This document shows positions 15,787 to 25,165 of a stretch of DNA of 57,813 nucleotides, piece after piece; positions within the stretch are counted from its first letter, which is position 1, and each line of letters starts with the position of its first letter. The notes below the pieces were generated by a model. It searched no databases. It saw only the letters and a list, made by a program, of their open reading frames with translations, and was not told the origin of the DNA. The DNA comes from Candidatus Cryosericum hinesii (lineage in GTDB: Bacteria > Caldisericota > Caldisericia > Cryosericales > Cryosericaceae): contig NZ_QXIW01000023.1 of NCBI RefSeq assembly GCF_003570985.1, positions 7,655-65,467 on the forward strand, written 5' to 3'. The translations under genes were made by a program, and so were the position numbers.

Positions 15787-17073
15787 CTATGACTCTTCAT
15801 CCTCGGTCGAGTGCGGCGGAGCCGTGGGCAATCGCTCTGCACGCACTCTGGAAATTCTCTTCCCGACAACGTTCACTACTGTGAAAATGATGCCGGCACG
15901 CTCGACCTTGTCCCCGACACGCGGAAGGCGTCCGATTTCAGACAGCATGAGCCCCGCGACGGTATCGTAGTCTTCACCCGATAACTCCGACTGAAAGAGT
16001 TCCGAAGCTTTGTCGGTCGAGACGGAACCCTTGATGAGGAACGCATCCGCCCCCACGTTCTCGATTTCAGCGGCCTCCTTATCATACTCGTCCTGGATCT
16101 CGCCGAAAACCTCCTCCAGGATGTCCTCGACGGTGATGAGCCCTGAAACGGCACCGTACTCGTCGAAGAGAACAGCTATCTGGATGCGCTGCCGTTGCAT
16201 CTCCTGGAGCAAGCTGCTGATCTTCTTGGTATCGGGAGCAAAGAACGGCTGCCGGAGGATGTCGCTTGCCTTGACATTGGGCCCGGCACCGCCTGCCATA
16301 GCTCTCAACGCATCCTTGGCATAAACGAGCCCCACCACGTTGTCGTCGTCCATGACCGGCAGACGCGAGTGACCGGTTTCGTCGATTGCCTTGATCACCT
16401 CACTGATCGGCGCATTCTTCTCAACTGTTGTCACGTCTACAAACGGCGTCATGATCTCATATGCCAGCGTGCTGGTGTAGTCGAAGATATTGTGGATGAG
16501 TCGCTCCTCCTCTTTGTCGATCACGCCGTCCTCCTGCCCCATCTTCAGCAGGTAACGGAAGTCCTCGGAATCGTTGAGGTGACCCGTGTGCTTGGCACGC
16601 CGCAGCAGTGGTCCCGTGAAGACCCCCGCGACTGCCGCAAGTGCACGTGCGCCTGGATAGAGCAGCAGGTAGAAGGGGTAAAGCGGAATAGCAGTGGCGC
16701 GCATGACCTGTTCAGGGAATGCCCTGCCGATCGATTTCGGGATAGTCTCGGCGAAGATGACGACAACGACTGTCAAGGCGAGTGTGGAGACCACCGCAAG
16801 CAGAGCTGGGTTCACACGCATGAACACAGTGAGTACGACCCGCGCGAAGATAAAGGATGCCCCAAGATTGGCCATGTTGTTGCCCAGGACCACCACCGCG
16901 ATGAGCATCGAATGGCCAGCAGCCATTTTGGTGCTCAACCGATCAGCAAGAACAGAAGATTCAGCTGCCTTTTCCAAAGCCATCGGCGTCATGGTCACGT
17001 AGCCGTATTCCACCATGGAGAAGAGGAACGAGAGAGCCAGGAGGACCAGCAACCCGACGATCGGTCCAGTCAT
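15787..17073 (-). CDS. CNNM/CorC-type membrane protein with CBS pair
   Basis: 428-aa hemolysin-C-like protein. An N-terminal DUF21 region of four hydrophobic segments (about 1-190, with LGNNMANLGAS) is followed by a CBS pair (IMTPFVDVTTVE at about 205 to about 325) and the CorC_HlyC domain with DAFLIKGSVSTDKASEL (about 340-425). Family members transport or control divalent cations, chiefly magnesium export. ATGA overlap with ybeY upstream. In many bacteria corC-like genes lie beside ybeY and phoH, as here. Confidence 0.9.
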   Translation of the reverse strand: MTGPIVGLLVLLALSFLFSMVEYGYVTMTPMALEKAAESSVLADRLSTKMAAGHSMLIAVVVLGNNMANLGASFIFARVVLTVFMRVNPALLAVVSTLALTVVVVIFAETIPKSIGRAFPEQVMRATAIPLYPFYLLLYPGARALAAVAGVFTGPLLRRAKHTGHLNDSEDFRYLLKMGQEDGVIDKEEERLIHNIFDYTSTLAYEIMTPFVDVTTVEKNAPISEVIKAIDETGHSRLPVMDDDNVVGLVYAKDALRAMAGGAGPNVKASDILRQPFFAPDTKKISSLLQEMQRQRIQIAVLFDEYGAVSGLITVEDILEEVFGEIQDEYDKEAAEIENVGADAFLIKGSVSTDKASELFQSELSGEDYDTVAGLMLSEIGRLPRVGDKVERAGIIFTVVNVVGKRISRVRAERLPTAPPHSTEDEES

Positions 17074-17579
17074 GCAGGCCTTCTCGCCACATCGGGGCAG
17101 TGCCCCTGCGCCAGCTTTGCAAAAACCTCTTCTTCGCGGTGCTCCATCAGAGTGCGGTCATGCTCCTCGATGTGGTCGAAGCCCACCAGGTGGAGCACAG
17201 AGTGAATGAGAGAGAACGCCAGCTGGTCTTCAAGGCTGTTCCCACTAGAGATAGCTTTGCTTTCCACCGCATCCATACAGATGACGATGTCCCCCAGTAC
17301 CCAGCCCGTGCCGGGCGCGGCATAGCCCAGCGGAAACGACAGCATATCAGTGGTCGAGTCGCTGCCTCTGTGGTCACGGTTCAGCTCCCGCATGTGAGAC
17401 ACAGGGACAAAATAGCATGAGAGGGCGACAGCGCGTCGAACACCCGGAATAGCGGTAAGCTCCGGCTGTATCAGATGGACTATGTGGACGACGAGCGCTA
17501 TGAGAGCCTTATTGTCCACCTGCCATCCGGGATCCGACAGTTCGGCACGACAGTGTACAGATAGGTCAGGTTCTTTCAT
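17070..17579 (-). CDS. ybeY: Endoribonuclease YbeY
   Basis: Metal-dependent RNase for 16S rRNA 3'-end maturation and ribosome quality control. The zinc-binding motif reads HSVLHLVGFDHIEEHD (usual pattern H-G-x-L-H-L-x-G-[YF]-D-H), so all three His ligands are present. RELNRDHRGSDSTTDMLSFPL is the family's substrate-side segment (21 residues, partly quoted: NRDHRGSDSTTDMLSFPL). 169 aa is normal. Overlaps both neighbours: 14 nt with pgpH, 4 nt with the CorC-type gene. YbeY following a PgpH-type protein is a common arrangement in Bacillota, although phoH is missing here. Confidence 0.94.
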   Translation of the reverse strand: MKEPDLSVHCRAELSDPGWQVDNKALIALVVHIVHLIQPELTAIPGVRRAVALSCYFVPVSHMRELNRDHRGSDSTTDMLSFPLGYAAPGTGWVLGDIVICMDAVESKAISSGNSLEDQLAFSLIHSVLHLVGFDHIEEHDRTLMEHREEEVFAKLAQGHCPDVARRPA

Positions 17580-19653
17580 TTGTCTCCTCGAGCGTCAGAT
17601 AGGCATCGCGAACATGATAGAATGAGATGAGAGATGTGAGAAAGTAGTCCCTGACGGCGGCGATCTCACCCAGCGTTAGCTGTGACTCGGCGAGTTGACC
17701 GTCGGCAATGCGAGCGTTGACAACTGCATCAATGAGTCCTTCCAGAGCTGGTTTGTCCACCTTGGGAAGCGAACGCGCCGCGGCTTCAACGCCGTCGGCG
17801 AGGAAGACAAGGGAGGACTCCCTTGTGTGTGGCTTGGGCCCTTGGTACCGAAATGTGTCAGGCGAGAGGTTTGCCTGCTCGGCGGACGCCTTGTCGTAGA
17901 AGAACTGGACAACAGTCGTGCCATGGTGCTCGGCGATGATATCAACCACCTCGGGCGGCAGGTGATTGCTTCTTGCAATCGTAACACCAGCCTGGACATG
18001 CTCCAGGATCACCTTGGTACTCAATTCGGGTGAGATATCCTCGTGGATGTTCGGCAGTTCCCCACGGTTTTCGCCGAAAAACTGTGGATGCAGCAGTTTA
18101 CCGATGTCATGGTAGTAACCCCCAACGCGAGCCATAAGCCAGTTTGCACCGATACGTTGAGCGGCGCCTGCCGCAAGATTGGCCACGTTGAGACTGTGAT
18201 GGTAAGTCCCTGGAGCGCTTTCGAAGAGCTGCGCCAGGAGTTTGCTTCCCGTATCCAGAAGCTCGCGCAGCCTCACGACCGTAGCGACGTTGAACAGTCG
18301 CTCGAAAACCAGGGTCAGTCCCAGTGCAAACACAGCTGCAATGACCCCCCCTGCGATCAGATACCCGGCGTTGGCAACAATCACAGGTAGCCGCTGTTCG
18401 CTGAGTCCGGCAAGAGCGCTATAGACAAGCGCGGCTGATGCGCCGGCAATCGGTCCGGCGATGAGAAGGGCGCTCACTTTGTTCACCTTCCGTATGACGA
18501 TGAATACGACAATGGCGCCCACAACGAGCCCCGAGAGCACTTCTGCGGGCATAGGAACCATGATCCACGTCAGGACCATCAGGGCAAAACCAAAGACCGT
18601 GGCAAGGGCGCCCTCAAAGAAGACAAACCCGAGCAACATGCAGAGGAAGAACGGGGTCATCGTTGCCGTCACGCCACCAGCGAGCCAGCCGATCACGATG
18701 CAGGAGCCACCTATGACAGCTGTCTCCATCAACAAATGCTCGGTCCGACCTTTCGCTGACCCAAGGAGCATGACTGCCAGTGCGATCGTTCCCCAGGCGA
18801 GCAACGCCACCAGCATCTGAGACACGACATTTTGGAGCGCGCGAGGTCCCCAGACCAGACCAGTACTCAAGAGCAGATCTGCGGTACTCTGGTCCAAGGC
18901 ACTCCCCTTCTTCACGACGGCGGTTCCGGCGAGGATGGTTGAGACGACCGGTGATACCGACGACGCAGCCTTGTCACGGGCAAGCTGAGTGGCCTCTTGA
19001 TCGTATATGAGGTTCGAAGACACGAAACGGGCTGCCAGGAGGTATGCAGAGCGTACTTGGTTGTCGGAAATACCATAGCTCTTGAGTTCCGTATTGATGC
19101 TTTCGCGAGCGGCAGAGAGGCTTCCCTCGAGTACGCCGCGACCCATGACTATCGTCAGTGCCTCACGCGCCGCCGTCTTCGACGATTGAAGCTCCGACTC
19201 GGAGCACGTCGCAAGGTACTTCGTCGTTGCACCTGCCGCTGTCATAAGCAATGCCGCGATCCGCTGAGACTCCTGGTCCACGGTGGTGTCCTGCGCGCGT
19301 ATGCCGATGACCTTTGTCATGGCGCTTTCGAGGACAGTTATTGCCGCCGGCAGTCGTGAGCTGTCGAACTTGTAGATTGGAGCGACTTCGTCGCTTGCAC
19401 GTTTGCGAAGATCCGCAGTTCGGGCATTATCGAGATAGACGATATCTCGCCTGGAGACCATGTCCGCGCTGACAACTGTACCTTCTGACACTCTTCTGCG
19501 CACGGGGATGAAGGGAAGGGCGCACAATATGGCGGACAGAAGCGCTACCAGTATGAACACCAGCGTCCCGGTCCGTCTGAACCGCGTGACCCGGAGGACA
19601 AGGCTATGACGAGCACTTCGCAGGAAGTGAACTATTCTATTTTGTCTGGTCAT
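17566..19653 (-). CDS. pgpH: 7TM-HD phosphohydrolase, PgpH-type cyclic-di-AMP phosphodiesterase
   Basis: About 695 aa. One N-terminal hydrophobic segment (GTLVFILVALLSAILCALPF) is followed by an extracellular 7TMR-HDED region to about 260, seven hydrophobic segments (about 270-450) and a cytoplasmic HD domain. The HD domain has HHSLNVANLA, YYHDIGKL and IAEHHGT. The metal-binding HD pair is intact. PgpH hydrolyses c-di-AMP to pApA; that this organism makes c-di-AMP is inferred. ATG at 19653 overlaps rsmD by 17 nt. A GTG at 19692 would add 13 residues; no strong ribosome site favours either. Confidence 0.9.
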   Translation of the reverse strand: MTRQNRIVHFLRSARHSLVLRVTRFRRTGTLVFILVALLSAILCALPFIPVRRRVSEGTVVSADMVSRRDIVYLDNARTADLRKRASDEVAPIYKFDSSRLPAAITVLESAMTKVIGIRAQDTTVDQESQRIAALLMTAAGATTKYLATCSESELQSSKTAAREALTIVMGRGVLEGSLSAARESINTELKSYGISDNQVRSAYLLAARFVSSNLIYDQEATQLARDKAASSVSPVVSTILAGTAVVKKGSALDQSTADLLLSTGLVWGPRALQNVVSQMLVALLAWGTIALAVMLLGSAKGRTEHLLMETAVIGGSCIVIGWLAGGVTATMTPFFLCMLLGFVFFEGALATVFGFALMVLTWIMVPMPAEVLSGLVVGAIVVFIVIRKVNKVSALLIAGPIAGASAALVYSALAGLSEQRLPVIVANAGYLIAGGVIAAVFALGLTLVFERLFNVATVVRLRELLDTGSKLLAQLFESAPGTYHHSLNVANLAAGAAQRIGANWLMARVGGYYHDIGKLLHPQFFGENRGELPNIHEDISPELSTKVILEHVQAGVTIARSNHLPPEVVDIIAEHHGTTVVQFFYDKASAEQANLSPDTFRYQGPKPHTRESSLVFLADGVEAAARSLPKVDKPALEGLIDAVVNARIADGQLAESQLTLGEIAAVRDYFLTSLISFYHVRDAYLTLEETNERT

Positions 19654-20245
19654 GGGTGCTGCTGTCCACCTCGTTTCTGTGCTTTGTTGCACGGAAAAAT
19701 GTCATGCTCACATCTCCATAGCGCCTTTCCTTGTAGCTCTCCAAGTCTACCTCTGGGCCATCATACCGTTCATGCACAGGTCGCCTGGATGGATGCTCCA
19801 TGATTATGATACAGCCGTCTGCTGCGTCGCGCAAATGCTCGGACAGGGTAACCAGGAGTCCTTCCTGCAATGCAGAGTCAAAGGGCGGGTCTGCAAAAAG
19901 GACATCGAACTCAGCTCCCTGCAATCCGCTCACGTATCCATCGGCGTCGCCCTTGACGACAGAAGCCTGCTCCTGAAGCGCAAGCATTCGCAGGTTGTCA
20001 ATGATGAGACGCACTGAGCGATTGTCGACATCGACAAAGGTTGTATGTGTCGCTCCGTTGCTGAGCGCTTCTATGCCGACCGCACCAGTGCCGCTGCAGA
20101 CGTCGATGAACCGCGCTCCCGCAAGAATCGGTCGCATCATATCCATGACAGCTTCTCGCGCCTTGTCGGACGTAGGGCGTAGCCATGGTTCCTTGCCGAG
20201 TGTCTTCAGCGAACGGCCCTTCAGTGAGCCTGACCCAATGATCAT
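19637..20245 (-). CDS. rsmD: 16S rRNA (guanine966-N2)-methyltransferase RsmD
   Basis: Methylates G966 of 16S rRNA. Begins MIIGSGSLKGRSLK, typical of RsmD. The SAM-binding motif is FIDVCSGTGAVGIEALSNGA and the catalytic motif ADPPFD (usually DPPY/F). ATG at 20245 is one base after the recG stop and shares the GGAGG inside the recG end, so it is translationally coupled. 202 aa; the frame upstream of this ATG is open but belongs to recG. Confidence 0.94.
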   Translation of the reverse strand: MIIGSGSLKGRSLKTLGKEPWLRPTSDKAREAVMDMMRPILAGARFIDVCSGTGAVGIEALSNGATHTTFVDVDNRSVRLIIDNLRMLALQEQASVVKGDADGYVSGLQGAEFDVLFADPPFDSALQEGLLVTLSEHLRDAADGCIIIMEHPSRRPVHERYDGPEVDLESYKERRYGDVSMTFFRATKHRNEVDSSTHDQTK

Positions 20246-20246
20246 A

Positions 20247-22706
20247 TCAGTTGTCCTCCATGCCTGGCTTTGAAGCAGGGTACCGGAGAGACAGCATACA
20301 GGCCAGATCTGCATGTTCCGGAGCACCAAGTGACGGGTCGTGTTCCAGGAGCTCCGAGGCAGCCTTTCGGATGTCCGGAAGAGCGGAAAGGTCGCGGTAA
20401 CTCAGCAGTGCCGTAGATCCGAACAGTGGAACGTCATAACCATGCTGGACCGTCCCAAGGATGTCACCGGGCCCCCGCAGTTTCAGGTCTTCCTCTGCGA
20501 TCTGGAACCCGTCGTCAGAGTGGACCAGGACCTGCAGGCGTTCGGTACCCTCGGCGGTCACATTGCCCTGGATCAGGATGCAATGGGAGACGGAGGACCC
20601 TCGGCCGACTCTTCCACGAAGCTGATGGAGCGTAGCAAGCCCAAACCTCTCCGCATCCTCGATGACCATGACACTTGCATTCGGCACATCGACACCAACC
20701 TCCACGACAGTCGTCGCAACCAGTGCGTCCAGATTCCCCAATCGGAAGGCATCCATGGTCGACTGCTTGTCACTACTCTTCATGCGCCCGTGCAACGACG
20801 CAACACGCAGGCCTTTCAGACTGCCTTCGGTCAGGTCCCGCATGGTCTCCTCGACTGACGCGGTGCCATCACCCTCGTCCGAAGCCGGATCGATGGCGGG
20901 GACCACGATAAACGCTTGCCTGCCCTGAGCTACCTGCTCACGCACCATGGCATAGGCGCTGTCGCGTGTGGCGACCGTCAGGAGATGCGTCTGGATCGGG
21001 AACCGCCCTGCAGGCTTCTCCACCAGTTCGGAGATGTCGAGATCACCGTATATGGTCAGAGCCAGTGTTCTCGGAATCGGGGTCGCGCTCATGACAAGTG
21101 AGTGTGGCACGTTGCCCTTCGTTCCCAGAGCCACGCGCTGAGCAACTCCAAAACGATGCTGCTCGTCGACCACGCTCAGGCCGAGACGCTCGAATGCTAC
21201 GCCCTCCTCGAGGATGGCATGCGTGCCTACGAGACAGTCGACTTCCCCGGTCGCAACTGCGCCCAGGATGCTCCTGCGCTGAGATTTGGTCATCCCTCCG
21301 GTCAGCGTAGCGACTCGCACCCCGAGAGGAGCAAGCAGCTCCTGAAGGACACGTCCCGTTTGCTCCGCGAGAATCTCAGTGGGACTAAGGACGGCACTCT
21401 GGTATCCGGCCACCTTGGCCGCGTACGCCGCGTACCCGGCCACTGCCGTCTTTCCTGAACCAACGTCGCCGTGGAGCAGCCGGTGCATCTGCCTCGGTCT
21501 GCGCACGTCTCCCTCGATGTCTCGCATGGCTGCTGCCTGAGAACCAGTGGGAACGAACGGCAGCACCCCGACATACCGCTCGACCGTTCCTGTGGGCAGG
21601 TCGAATGGGTTTCCCGGGACATCTTGCTCAGCATGCCTGCGCATCAGGACTCTCAGTTCAAAGAGAAACAGGCTATCGAACGCAAACCGGCTCCGCGCCT
21701 TTTCTGCCTCATGTTCATCGGTCGGAAAGTGCAGAGAGCGGTAGCTCCATGCCAAGTCGGGCAGTTTGAAGTGCGACGCAACGTCCCGTGGCAGATACTC
21801 AGCCGCCGCTGAAGGTATCCGGCCTACGGCACGCCACACATGAGCCCGCAGTCCCTTCTGAGTAATGCCCGAAGTGAGGTGATAGAGCGGCACGATCCGG
21901 TTCATATGTAGTTGAGCAGCCGGCGTTCCAGACTCTTCGAAAGCCGGCTGCATCAGTTGAGCCCCTTCGAACGAGTTCTCCAGTCTCCCGTAGAAATCGT
22001 AGTCATGTCCAGCCTGAAGTCTGCTTTTCACGAACTTGTTGTTGAACCAGACGAGATGAAACACACGCCCGCCCGGATCCCGGACTGACGCCTTGACCAA
22101 CAGTACTTTTCGTCGGATCTCAGTAACCGTCAGCAGACGTCCTTTGATGAGGACCATCTGCCCAAGCGACTCCCGCGACAGCTCAGCGGGATAGCGCAGG
22201 TCGAGGTAGCCTTTGGGCGCGTGCTGGAGAAGGTCGGCAATGCTGTGGACACCGAGTTTCCCCATGATCTCCTGAACACGGGGCCCGACTCCCCATAACT
22301 TGGACACCGGTTCCTCGAGTATCTCCAGCAAGGCGTTCATGCTATCGGCAGGAGGCTTCGACATCGACGTTGCACGTGCCGGAGGCACGCCTGCAGGCAA
22401 TGGCGACCCAGCAAGCGGAGACTTCGAGTCATCCAGAAGAGCAAGAAGCGCCGAACATCTGTCTGCCCGCGTATGATTCGGCAGGAACTGATAGTCGACC
22501 AGCAAGGACCTCAGCTCGTTCGATACGCCATGCTCCGCTGCAGGCTGTGTTCGTGTGCAAGAACCTTCCACAGTCACCAGGGCGAGCCGCGCAAACCCAC
22601 CTACGGCGGCGTCATCCTGACAGCCGCGCTTGAGTTCCAGACGCACCAGGCCCCGCAGAAGCTCTTTCCACGTATCTGATTCGGCTGGACTGCCTCCGCT
22701 GCTCAC
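20247..22706 (-). CDS. recG: ATP-dependent DNA helicase RecG
   Basis: Remodels stalled forks and Holliday junctions. The N-terminal third has the wedge/OB domain (about 190-340, with HSIADLLQHAPKGYLDLR). Then come superfamily 2 motifs: Walker A LHGDVGSGKTAVAGY, DEQH box VDEQHRFGVAQR, SATPIPRTLALTIYGDLD and the C-terminal QLRGRVGRGSSVSHC. 819 aa includes an N-terminal extension of about 110 residues ahead of the usual start of homology, as in Thermotoga RecG. GTG start at 22706, 33 nt after deoB. In other genomes recG-rsmD is a frequent neighbour pair. Confidence 0.96.
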   Translation of the reverse strand: MSSGGSPAESDTWKELLRGLVRLELKRGCQDDAAVGGFARLALVTVEGSCTRTQPAAEHGVSNELRSLLVDYQFLPNHTRADRCSALLALLDDSKSPLAGSPLPAGVPPARATSMSKPPADSMNALLEILEEPVSKLWGVGPRVQEIMGKLGVHSIADLLQHAPKGYLDLRYPAELSRESLGQMVLIKGRLLTVTEIRRKVLLVKASVRDPGGRVFHLVWFNNKFVKSRLQAGHDYDFYGRLENSFEGAQLMQPAFEESGTPAAQLHMNRIVPLYHLTSGITQKGLRAHVWRAVGRIPSAAAEYLPRDVASHFKLPDLAWSYRSLHFPTDEHEAEKARSRFAFDSLFLFELRVLMRRHAEQDVPGNPFDLPTGTVERYVGVLPFVPTGSQAAAMRDIEGDVRRPRQMHRLLHGDVGSGKTAVAGYAAYAAKVAGYQSAVLSPTEILAEQTGRVLQELLAPLGVRVATLTGGMTKSQRRSILGAVATGEVDCLVGTHAILEEGVAFERLGLSVVDEQHRFGVAQRVALGTKGNVPHSLVMSATPIPRTLALTIYGDLDISELVEKPAGRFPIQTHLLTVATRDSAYAMVREQVAQGRQAFIVVPAIDPASDEGDGTASVEETMRDLTEGSLKGLRVASLHGRMKSSDKQSTMDAFRLGNLDALVATTVVEVGVDVPNASVMVIEDAERFGLATLHQLRGRVGRGSSVSHCILIQGNVTAEGTERLQVLVHSDDGFQIAEEDLKLRGPGDILGTVQHGYDVPLFGSTALLSYRDLSALPDIRKAASELLEHDPSLGAPEHADLACMLSLRYPASKPGMEDN

Positions 22707-22739
22707 TGGGTCACTGATTCCTCGGATCCGTGCACAGGC

Positions 22740-23903
22740 CTAGGAGATGTCCGCAAGGAAGCTCGAACCCGCCACAGGCGCTACTCCGAGGTACTCCGAC
22801 ACTGTGGCTCCAAGATCCGCAAATGTTTCGCGGACTCCCAGGTATGTTCCGCCACGGCGCGAAGGCGAATATGCGAGAACGGGCACGTACTCGCGCGTAT
22901 GGTCCGTATCCACAGTGAATGTCGGATCGCAGCCATGATCGGCAGAGATGAACAGGATATCATCATGCTTCATTGACCTCAGCAACTCGGGAACCGCCTC
23001 ATCGAAGCGCTCCAGCGCGACGGCATAGCCGGCCACGTTGCGCCGGTGACCGAAGAGCATGTCAAAGTCGACCAGGTTGGTGAACAGCAACCCTTCCCAG
23101 TTGCTGGTCTTGATCAGCTCGATCGTTTTCTGGATGCCTTCCTCATTGTTGTGGGTGTGGAAATGTTGCGTAAACCCCTCACCAGCAAACAGATCGTAGG
23201 TCTTGCCGACGCCGATGACATCCATATCGGCCTTGCTCACCTGGGTGAGGGTGGTAGGGCCCAGCGGATGAGCGGCATAGTCCTGGCGGTCGGATGTTCG
23301 CACGAAATTCCCGGGCGTCCCGGTGAACGGACGCGCAATGACGCGCCCCACCAGGTTCTCACCCTGCAGGATCTCGCGCCGGCTGATCTCGCACATCTCA
23401 TACAACTTGTCGAGAGGGATGATGTCGTTGTGCGCAGCGATCTGGAACACCGAGTCAGCCGACGTGTAGACAATCGGATAGCCGGTACGCATATGTTCTT
23501 CGCCCAGTTCTGCAATGATTGTAGTCCCAGACTCAGGTCGGTTGCCCAGAGCCTTGGTGTCGAAGCGCTTTTCGAAGGCGTCGATGACCTCAGGGGGGAA
23601 TCCGTTCGGGTACGTGGGGAACGGCTTTGTCAACGTCAGTCCCATCATCTCCCAGTGACCGCTTATAGAATCCTTCCCCTTGGCTTTCTCCTCCATGATC
23701 CCAAACGAACCTATGGGACTGTTGAAGTGCAGGTCGAGCAGATACTTCAGGCCAAGTTCCTCGAGATGAGGAAGGCGAAAACCCGGCACACTCTTATAGA
23801 TGTGGCGAAGCGTGTCCGAACCGCCATCCCCGTACATAAATGCATCCTTGGCTGCCCCGATGCCGACGCTGTCCAGAACAATAACGATGGCTCTCTTCTT
23901 CAT
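22740..23903 (-). CDS. deoB: Phosphopentomutase
   Basis: Interconverts (deoxy)ribose-1-phosphate and -5-phosphate. The alkaline-phosphatase-fold metal site is visible: VLDSVGIGAAKDA at the N-terminus, GHWEMMG, and C-terminal SADHGCDPTF and DTDHTREYVPVL. 387 aa is typical. Start ATG overlaps the upstream gene by 4 nt (ATGA). It is separated from its functional partners punA and pdp by 12 kb and lies on the other strand, in a repair/translation operon. Confidence 0.95.
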   Translation of the reverse strand: MKKRAIVIVLDSVGIGAAKDAFMYGDGGSDTLRHIYKSVPGFRLPHLEELGLKYLLDLHFNSPIGSFGIMEEKAKGKDSISGHWEMMGLTLTKPFPTYPNGFPPEVIDAFEKRFDTKALGNRPESGTTIIAELGEEHMRTGYPIVYTSADSVFQIAAHNDIIPLDKLYEMCEISRREILQGENLVGRVIARPFTGTPGNFVRTSDRQDYAAHPLGPTTLTQVSKADMDVIGVGKTYDLFAGEGFTQHFHTHNNEEGIQKTIELIKTSNWEGLLFTNLVDFDMLFGHRRNVAGYAVALERFDEAVPELLRSMKHDDILFISADHGCDPTFTVDTDHTREYVPVLAYSPSRRGGTYLGVRETFADLGATVSEYLGVAPVAGSSFLADIS

Positions 23904-25165
23904 GGTTTATCCGTCCCTTCCTTTGCGCTCGTGTCCTTGTCCGCCCGTCGACGCTGTCTGCGATGACGAGCCGGGCCCAATATGAATTCGCCGAGGGCCG
24001 TAATGCCGCCGGCGCCCATCTTGACATAGTGATCGAAAAAACGCCAGATAAGGATGAAAGCCCCCAGGATACCATTCGGAACAAACGCCGCAAACAGGGC
24101 CACCGCCCCGAGCTCAGCTCCGACAGAGGCGCCGGGGGTGGGGAAATAGGATACGGCGATGTAGTAGATGAGGGTTGCCACAACAATCTGGGTGATCGAC
24201 GATGTAATGCCAAGACCGTACAGCAGGATGATCGGCGTCAGCACGAGGAGACCCCAAGAGACAAAACTGTAGGCCAGGCCTGCGACGAGCATTGGTCGGT
24301 TGGCCTTGATGGCTGTCTCTCGTGCGCGCAGCGTATCATTTGTGAATTTCTGTATACGACGCGCAATTCGCTGCCAGAACCTTCCTCGCACCGTGAGGGT
24401 CTGCGCCCCACGCAGGACCAGCCTGTTGATGTAATCGTTGATCCACTGCAAGCGAGTGAGACAGAACACGAGGAAACCGAAGTTAGCTACGTAGGCTGCT
24501 ATGCCGATATAGAGAATGAGACGGAACCGGTTGTCGACCCCCAGGCTCCGGCCAGAGAAGATCAGCCAGACCGGCACAAAAACGAGGACGACCATCTGGG
24601 AAGCACCCGACAGGATCGCCTTGATGGCAAACACCATCGTCGAATCTGCCACGTTGATCGAGTCGTCCTTGAACAGCATGTAGATCTGCGCCGGCTCACC
24701 CCCGCCCGCCTCGAACGGTGTCACCCTGGCAAAGAACTCACCCACGAGGATGTTACGCATGGCGGTGCGAAACGGGATCCGCAGACCGACCGAGCGAAGG
24801 ATCGCCTGCAGCCGCAGCGCCTGAAAGACGATTTCAAGGAAGATGAGAGCGATCGCGGCCAGGATATATCCGGGATTGAGGGACCTCACCACTGTCACGA
24901 CGTTCATCTGGTGCGAAATGAGTGAGAGAGCAAAAATACCGAGCGCTCCAAATCCCAATGCTGCGAGAAGCTTCCAGACTATACTCCAGACGTTGGTGAT
25001 CTCCGGGCGATCGGGCGCCGGCGGTAGAGGTTGAGACTGCCTGGTAACGACCTCGGGCTGGCTGACGACGTGATCCTCTCGGCCAGACATGATGGGCTCG
25101 GTGTGGTCGCACTGTTTGTCCATCGTTGGGAGGTTGTCGTCTATGTGTTTTTCGCCAATTGCCAT
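23900..25165 (-). CDS. Lysylphosphatidylglycerol-synthase-like membrane protein (YbhN/UPF0104 type)
   Basis: 421-aa integral membrane protein of the LPG_synthase_TM family: about eight hydrophobic segments between residues 45 and 390. The family hallmarks are AMRNILVGEFFARVTPFEAGGGEP (quoted in part: FFARVTPFEAGGGEP) and SYFPTPGASVGAEL. It lacks the C-terminal soluble transferase domain of MprF, so it is more likely a flippase-like or uncharacterised lipid protein. The basic C-terminal tail is cytoplasmic. ATG at 25165 (GGAG 5 nt upstream) overlaps mazG by 25 nt. Confidence 0.85.
   Translation of the reverse strand: MAIGEKHIDDNLPTMDKQCDHTEPIMSGREDHVVSQPEVVTRQSQPLPPAPDRPEITNVWSIVWKLLAALGFGALGIFALSLISHQMNVVTVVRSLNPGYILAAIALIFLEIVFQALRLQAILRSVGLRIPFRTAMRNILVGEFFARVTPFEAGGGEPAQIYMLFKDDSINVADSTMVFAIKAILSGASQMVVLVFVPVWLIFSGRSLGVDNRFRLILYIGIAAYVANFGFLVFCLTRLQWINDYINRLVLRGAQTLTVRGRFWQRIARRIQKFTNDTLRARETAIKANRPMLVAGLAYSFVSWGLLVLTPIILLYGLGITSSITQIVVATLIYYIAVSYFPTPGASVGAELGAVALFAAFVPNGILGAFILIWRFFDHYVKMGAGGITALGEFILGPARHRRQRRRADKDTSAKEGTDKP

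Noticed and set aside
16195-17205. 336-codon open frame antisense to the CorC-type gene
   Set aside because: Product is His/Arg-rich without family features; mirror of a conserved membrane protein.
23046-23966. 306-codon open frame antisense to deoB
   Set aside because: No recognisable motif; deoB on the other strand is fully conserved.
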